NCBI GenBank assembly: GCA_012518475.1
Contig: JAAYSB010000081.1
Span: forward strand, 1-6,627
Reading direction: 5' to 3'
Length of the DNA stretch: 6,627 nucleotides
Source: Intrasporangiaceae bacterium
Lineage (GTDB): Bacteria > Actinomycetota > Actinomycetes > Actinomycetales > Dermatophilaceae
A model generated the notes under the pieces. It was not told the origin of the DNA, searched no databases, and saw only the letters and a list, made by a program, of their open reading frames with translations. The position numbers and the translations under genes are program-made. This document shows positions 4,179 to 6,627 of this stretch, piece after piece. Position 1 is the first letter of the stretch, and each line of letters starts with the position of its first letter.

Positions 4179-6067
4179 GGGCCGGCTCCTTTCAGTGGGG
4201 CCACAACAGGCAGCGGCTGGGTGGGCTCGGCCGAACCGGCCAGCGTCGGCAGGTCCACGGTGAAGACGGTCTCCCCCGGCCGGGAACGCACCGAGATCAC
4301 GCCCGAGTGCTCGGTGACGATCCGGCGGCTGATCCCCAACCCCAGCCCGAGACCGAACCGCACCGCACCGGCCTTCGTCGTGAACCGTGGCTCGAAGATC
4401 TGCTCCTGGAGCTCCGGCGCGATCCCCGGACCGTTGTCGCGCACCTCGATCCGCACCCAGTGCTCGTTACGGTTGCGCACGTCGATCTCGACCGTCCCCG
4501 AGCCGCCGAGGGCGTCAGCGGCGTTGACGAAGAGGTTCGTCCACACCTGCGTGAGCTGCGCCGGGTGTGCGAGGACCTGGTCCGTCTCGGCATAGCTGCG
4601 CCTGATCTCGACGTCGTGAAGGCGGTGGCCGGCGAGCCGCAGCGCGTCCTCGATCGTCTCGGCGACATCGGTCGGCACCGGCTCGGCCTGATCGGGTCGG
4701 ATCGCCGAGCGCAGACTCGTCACGAGCGTGCTGATGTGCTCCTCGGCGAGGCGGGCGTTGCGCAGCGCGGCACCCAGTCCCGCTGCCGCCTCGAGCTGAG
4801 CATCGGGTATGCGGGCGTCCCGCAGACGCTTCGCCTGCGCCGCCGTCGTCACACCGGCGGTGGCGAGAATCCGAGCCTGCCGGTCGGGGATGCCGGCGGC
4901 GGACAGCTCCCGCCGGATCCGGCGCTCCTCCCTCGTCGAGTGGGCGGGTCGTTCCCGGGCCGTGCCGATGACCTCGGTCACCGCGTCCGACGCGGGAAGG
5001 TCGGCGAGGAGCGTGAGAACGTCCTGCTCACTGTGGTCGAGCGCGCGGGTCAGCGCGGCCAGCGGGCTGTTCAGCTCGTGCGAGATGCCGGCGGCCATCT
5101 CACCGATCGTTGCCGACCGGGCCTGCGCGACCATCGCGATTCGGGCCTCGCCCAGCTCGGCGAGGGCATCGGCCAGCTTGGCCCGTTCGTCGGCGAGCTC
5201 GGCGTTGAGGCGGGTCTTCTCGACCTGGAGGATCTCGGCCCGGCGCAGCCGACGGGCCAGGGAGCGCATGGACACGGCGGTCATGAGGAGGCCGACACGG
5301 GTGTCACCGGCGAGGGCCTGGTCGACCTGCTCGACAGTGAGGCGGATGAGCTCGACCTCGGTCATCGCATGCGCTGTCGCCAGGGCGCGCTGCCGCTCGA
5401 TGAGGGAGGGCAGTCCGATGAGCGGCCCGGTGCTCGCGTGGTTGAGGGTGATCTTCCCTGTCGGGGAGGCCACCCCGAGTGCTACCTCGCCCCGGAGCAC
5501 GATGAGCAGCCCGTCGACGCTCACGTCCTCGCGGGTGACCCGGGTCCCCTCCGGCAGGACGAGGCGCGGGCGCGGACCGAGGACATCCTCGATCGCCTCG
5601 ACGAGCTCACGGACGACGGCGTCGAGCGGCTGCTCGAGCGAGTGCAGTAGCGGGCTGTCGGGGGCCACCGCTTCCGAGTCGTCGACGTGGACGCCCTGCC
5701 ACCTCCCGAGCTGGGCGCGCACCTGGACCGCGAGCCTTCCCGGGGTCCACGGGACGGCCACGACACCGGAGAGCAGGTCGACGTCCACGAGGTCGCCAAG
5801 GTCGTCGTGGAGGACCTTCGTCGTGAGGAGGAGCACGCGAGGTGGGCGCGCGGTCCTGCGCGCCAGCTCGGTGACAGCCTGCACGGGTTCGTCGACATCG
5901 GCGACGACCACCGCCACGCGACTCAGGTCGGCTTCGGCCCATTCCTCGGAGTCGACACCGTCCAACCGGAGCACATCACACTCCTGGCCGACGGTGGCGC
6001 CGAGCTCACCCTCGGCCCGGTCAGTCGCCTCACCGCGACCGATGACGAGCACCCGTGGCGGTGTCAT
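4175..6067 (-). CDS. Hybrid sensor histidine kinase: pseudo-receiver, Crp-like domain, HisKA, HATPase
   Basis: A soluble 630-residue kinase without membrane helices. Domains in order: receiver-like fold (1-123) whose acidic pair is replaced by VIGRGE and whose Lys is V105 in AVPW; Crp-like cyclic-nucleotide-binding fold (about 150-252, LPEGTRV, LRGEVALGV, GPLIGLPSL); coiled coil (about 275-315); H-box TIGEMAAGISHELNSPLAAL with phosphoacceptor H330; an inserted helical stretch (about 355-440) before the second dimerisation helix (AEEHISTLVTSLRSAI); and a complete HATPase with N box N511/N515, DNGPGI (544-549), FEPRFTTK and GLGLGLG (572-578). The start is ATG 6067, overlapping the transporter stop as ATGA. 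The open frame continues upstream to 6508, but that part is an antisense-style, Arg/His-rich shadow of the transporter. No Shine-Dalgarno is visible, so translational coupling is likely. It should phosphorylate the downstream regulator. The signal sensed is unknown. Confidence 0.93.
   Translation of the reverse strand: MTPPRVLVIGRGEATDRAEGELGATVGQECDVLRLDGVDSEEWAEADLSRVAVVVADVDEPVQAVTELARRTARPPRVLLLTTKVLHDDLGDLVDVDLLSGVVAVPWTPGRLAVQVRAQLGRWQGVHVDDSEAVAPDSPLLHSLEQPLDAVVRELVEAIEDVLGPRPRLVLPEGTRVTREDVSVDGLLIVLRGEVALGVASPTGKITLNHASTGPLIGLPSLIERQRALATAHAMTEVELIRLTVEQVDQALAGDTRVGLLMTAVSMRSLARRLRRAEILQVEKTRLNAELADERAKLADALAELGEARIAMVAQARSATIGEMAAGISHELNSPLAALTRALDHSEQDVLTLLADLPASDAVTEVIGTARERPAHSTREERRIRRELSAAGIPDRQARILATAGVTTAAQAKRLRDARIPDAQLEAAAGLGAALRNARLAEEHISTLVTSLRSAIRPDQAEPVPTDVAETIEDALRLAGHRLHDVEIRRSYAETDQVLAHPAQLTQVWTNLFVNAADALGGSGTVEIDVRNRNEHWVRIEVRDNGPGIAPELQEQIFEPRFTTKAGAVRFGLGLGLGISRRIVTEHSGVISVRSRPGETVFTVDLPTLAGSAEPTQPLPVVAPLKGAGP
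4186..4192 (-). promoter_or_regulatory. Strong ribosome binding site of the response regulator
   Basis: AAAGGAG on the minus strand lies seven bases before the ATG at 4178 and also encodes Lys-Gly near the end of the kinase. It contrasts with the kinase start at 6067, which has no visible Shine-Dalgarno. Confidence 0.75.
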
Positions 6068-6627
6068 CCGAGCAGTCCGAGCGCTGACCACACCGCAGGC
6101 ATGACGACCGTGATGATGGCGAGACCGAGGACGCCGATGGCCACTCCCACGAGCGCCATCTGTCCGGTGCTCACCTCGCCGGTGGCATAGGCGATGGCGT
6201 TCGGCGGGGTCGAGATCGGCAGCGCCATGCCGAGACCGCAGACAAGTGCGAGCACGACCGCGAGCACGACGGGGTCGATCCCGACGGTCACGGCCAGGGT
6301 CATCGCGATGGGGATGAGGAGGTTGGCGGTCGCGCTGTTCGAGATGACCGTGCCGAGGACGAGAGCGATCGCAGCCATGACGACGATGATGAGCGCTGCT
6401 GGCAGCGTGGACCAGGAAACAAGCCCGATGAGCCACTGGTCCAGGCCGCTCGAGGCAACCCCCGCTCCGAGCGCGATGCCGCCGGCGACGAGCCACAGCA
6501 CCGGCCACTGGAGGACCTTGATGTCCTCCCCGGACATGACCTGGGTGAGGAGCAGCACGACGACCGGCATGAACCCGACGGTCGTCGACGGTATGCCGTG
6601 GACCGGCTCGGTCAACCAGAGCAGGAC
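6064..6627 (-). CDS. DASS/SLC13-family anion symporter, C-terminal part
   Basis: The last 187 residues of a multi-pass membrane transporter whose N-terminal part lies beyond the right edge. The frame is open to 6627, and WLTEPVHGIPS at the cut is typical mid-protein sequence for divalent anion:Na+ symporters. Family marks are the second SNT-like motif, here SNSATANLLIPI (visible residues 96-107), and the LPISTPPNAIAYATG loop (136-150), which in structures of relatives lines the substrate and sodium sites. Hydrophobic segments at about 16-30, 41-60, 77-95, 101-133 and 155-180 fit the end of the usual 11-helix fold. Likely substrates are C4-dicarboxylates, citrate or sulfate, with sodium; the visible part does not decide. 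The stop overlaps the kinase start (TGA 6064-6066 within ATGA), so transporter, kinase and regulator form one operon in that order. Confidence 0.9.
   Translation of the reverse strand, partial: VLLWLTEPVHGIPSTTVGFMPVVVLLLTQVMSGEDIKVLQWPVLWLVAGGIALGAGVASSGLDQWLIGLVSWSTLPAALIIVVMAAIALVLGTVISNSATANLLIPIAMTLAVTVGIDPVVLAVVLALVCGLGMALPISTPPNAIAYATGEVSTGQMALVGVAIGVLGLAIITVVMPAVWSALGLLG

Noticed and set aside
4307..5650. Long plus-strand open frame antisense to the kinase
   Set aside because: Long antisense frames are expected in high-GC coding DNA. The minus strand carries full kinase motifs in the correct order, and the plus-strand product is low-complexity.
6068..6508. N-terminal extension of the kinase reading frame to 6508
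   Set aside because: It overlaps the transporter in another frame, is Arg/His-rich and unlike any domain. The receiver fold begins exactly at ATG 6067, which overlaps the transporter stop.

Overview
The window comes from a high-GC Actinomycetota genome. The evidence is strong G/C preference at third codon positions, TANNNT-type -10 elements directly upstream of start codons (leaderless style), a DUF1707 protein, a DUF6131-like mini-protein and a class II tRNA-Leu without an encoded CCA. It reads as ordinary chromosome. I see no integrase, transposase, CRISPR array or phage gene. A family such as Intrasporangiaceae or a relative would fit, but that is a guess from style only.

Layout. Positions 1-949 (minus) carry a homocysteine S-methyltransferase whose C-terminal end runs off the left edge. 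Positions 950-1229 hold no convincing gene, only the putative promoters of the flanking genes. A tRNA-Leu(CAG) at 1230-1312 is followed at once by a perfect 11-bp terminator hairpin. Four plus-strand genes follow: a DUF1707/LiaF-like cytosolic protein, a 48-residue double-hairpin membrane protein, a secreted lipoprotein with a Thr/Pro linker and an unrecognised domain, and a four-helix membrane protein like the small multidrug export family. They are separated by gaps of 75-127 bases, and each has its own start signals, so they are probably separate or loosely linked units related to the cell envelope.

From the right edge down to 3693 (minus) runs a tightly coupled three-gene operon: the C-terminal part of a DASS/SLC13 anion or dicarboxylate symporter, a 630-residue hybrid histidine kinase, and a 161-residue receiver-only response regulator. 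Both junctions are 4-base ATGA overlaps. The kinase carries a degenerate receiver, a degenerate Crp-like cyclic-nucleotide-binding fold, a coiled coil, a dimerisation/phosphoacceptor region with a long insertion, and an intact ATPase domain. The regulator has no DNA-binding domain. This looks like a transporter-linked phosphorelay with a non-transcriptional or unknown output, and it is the most interesting part of the window.
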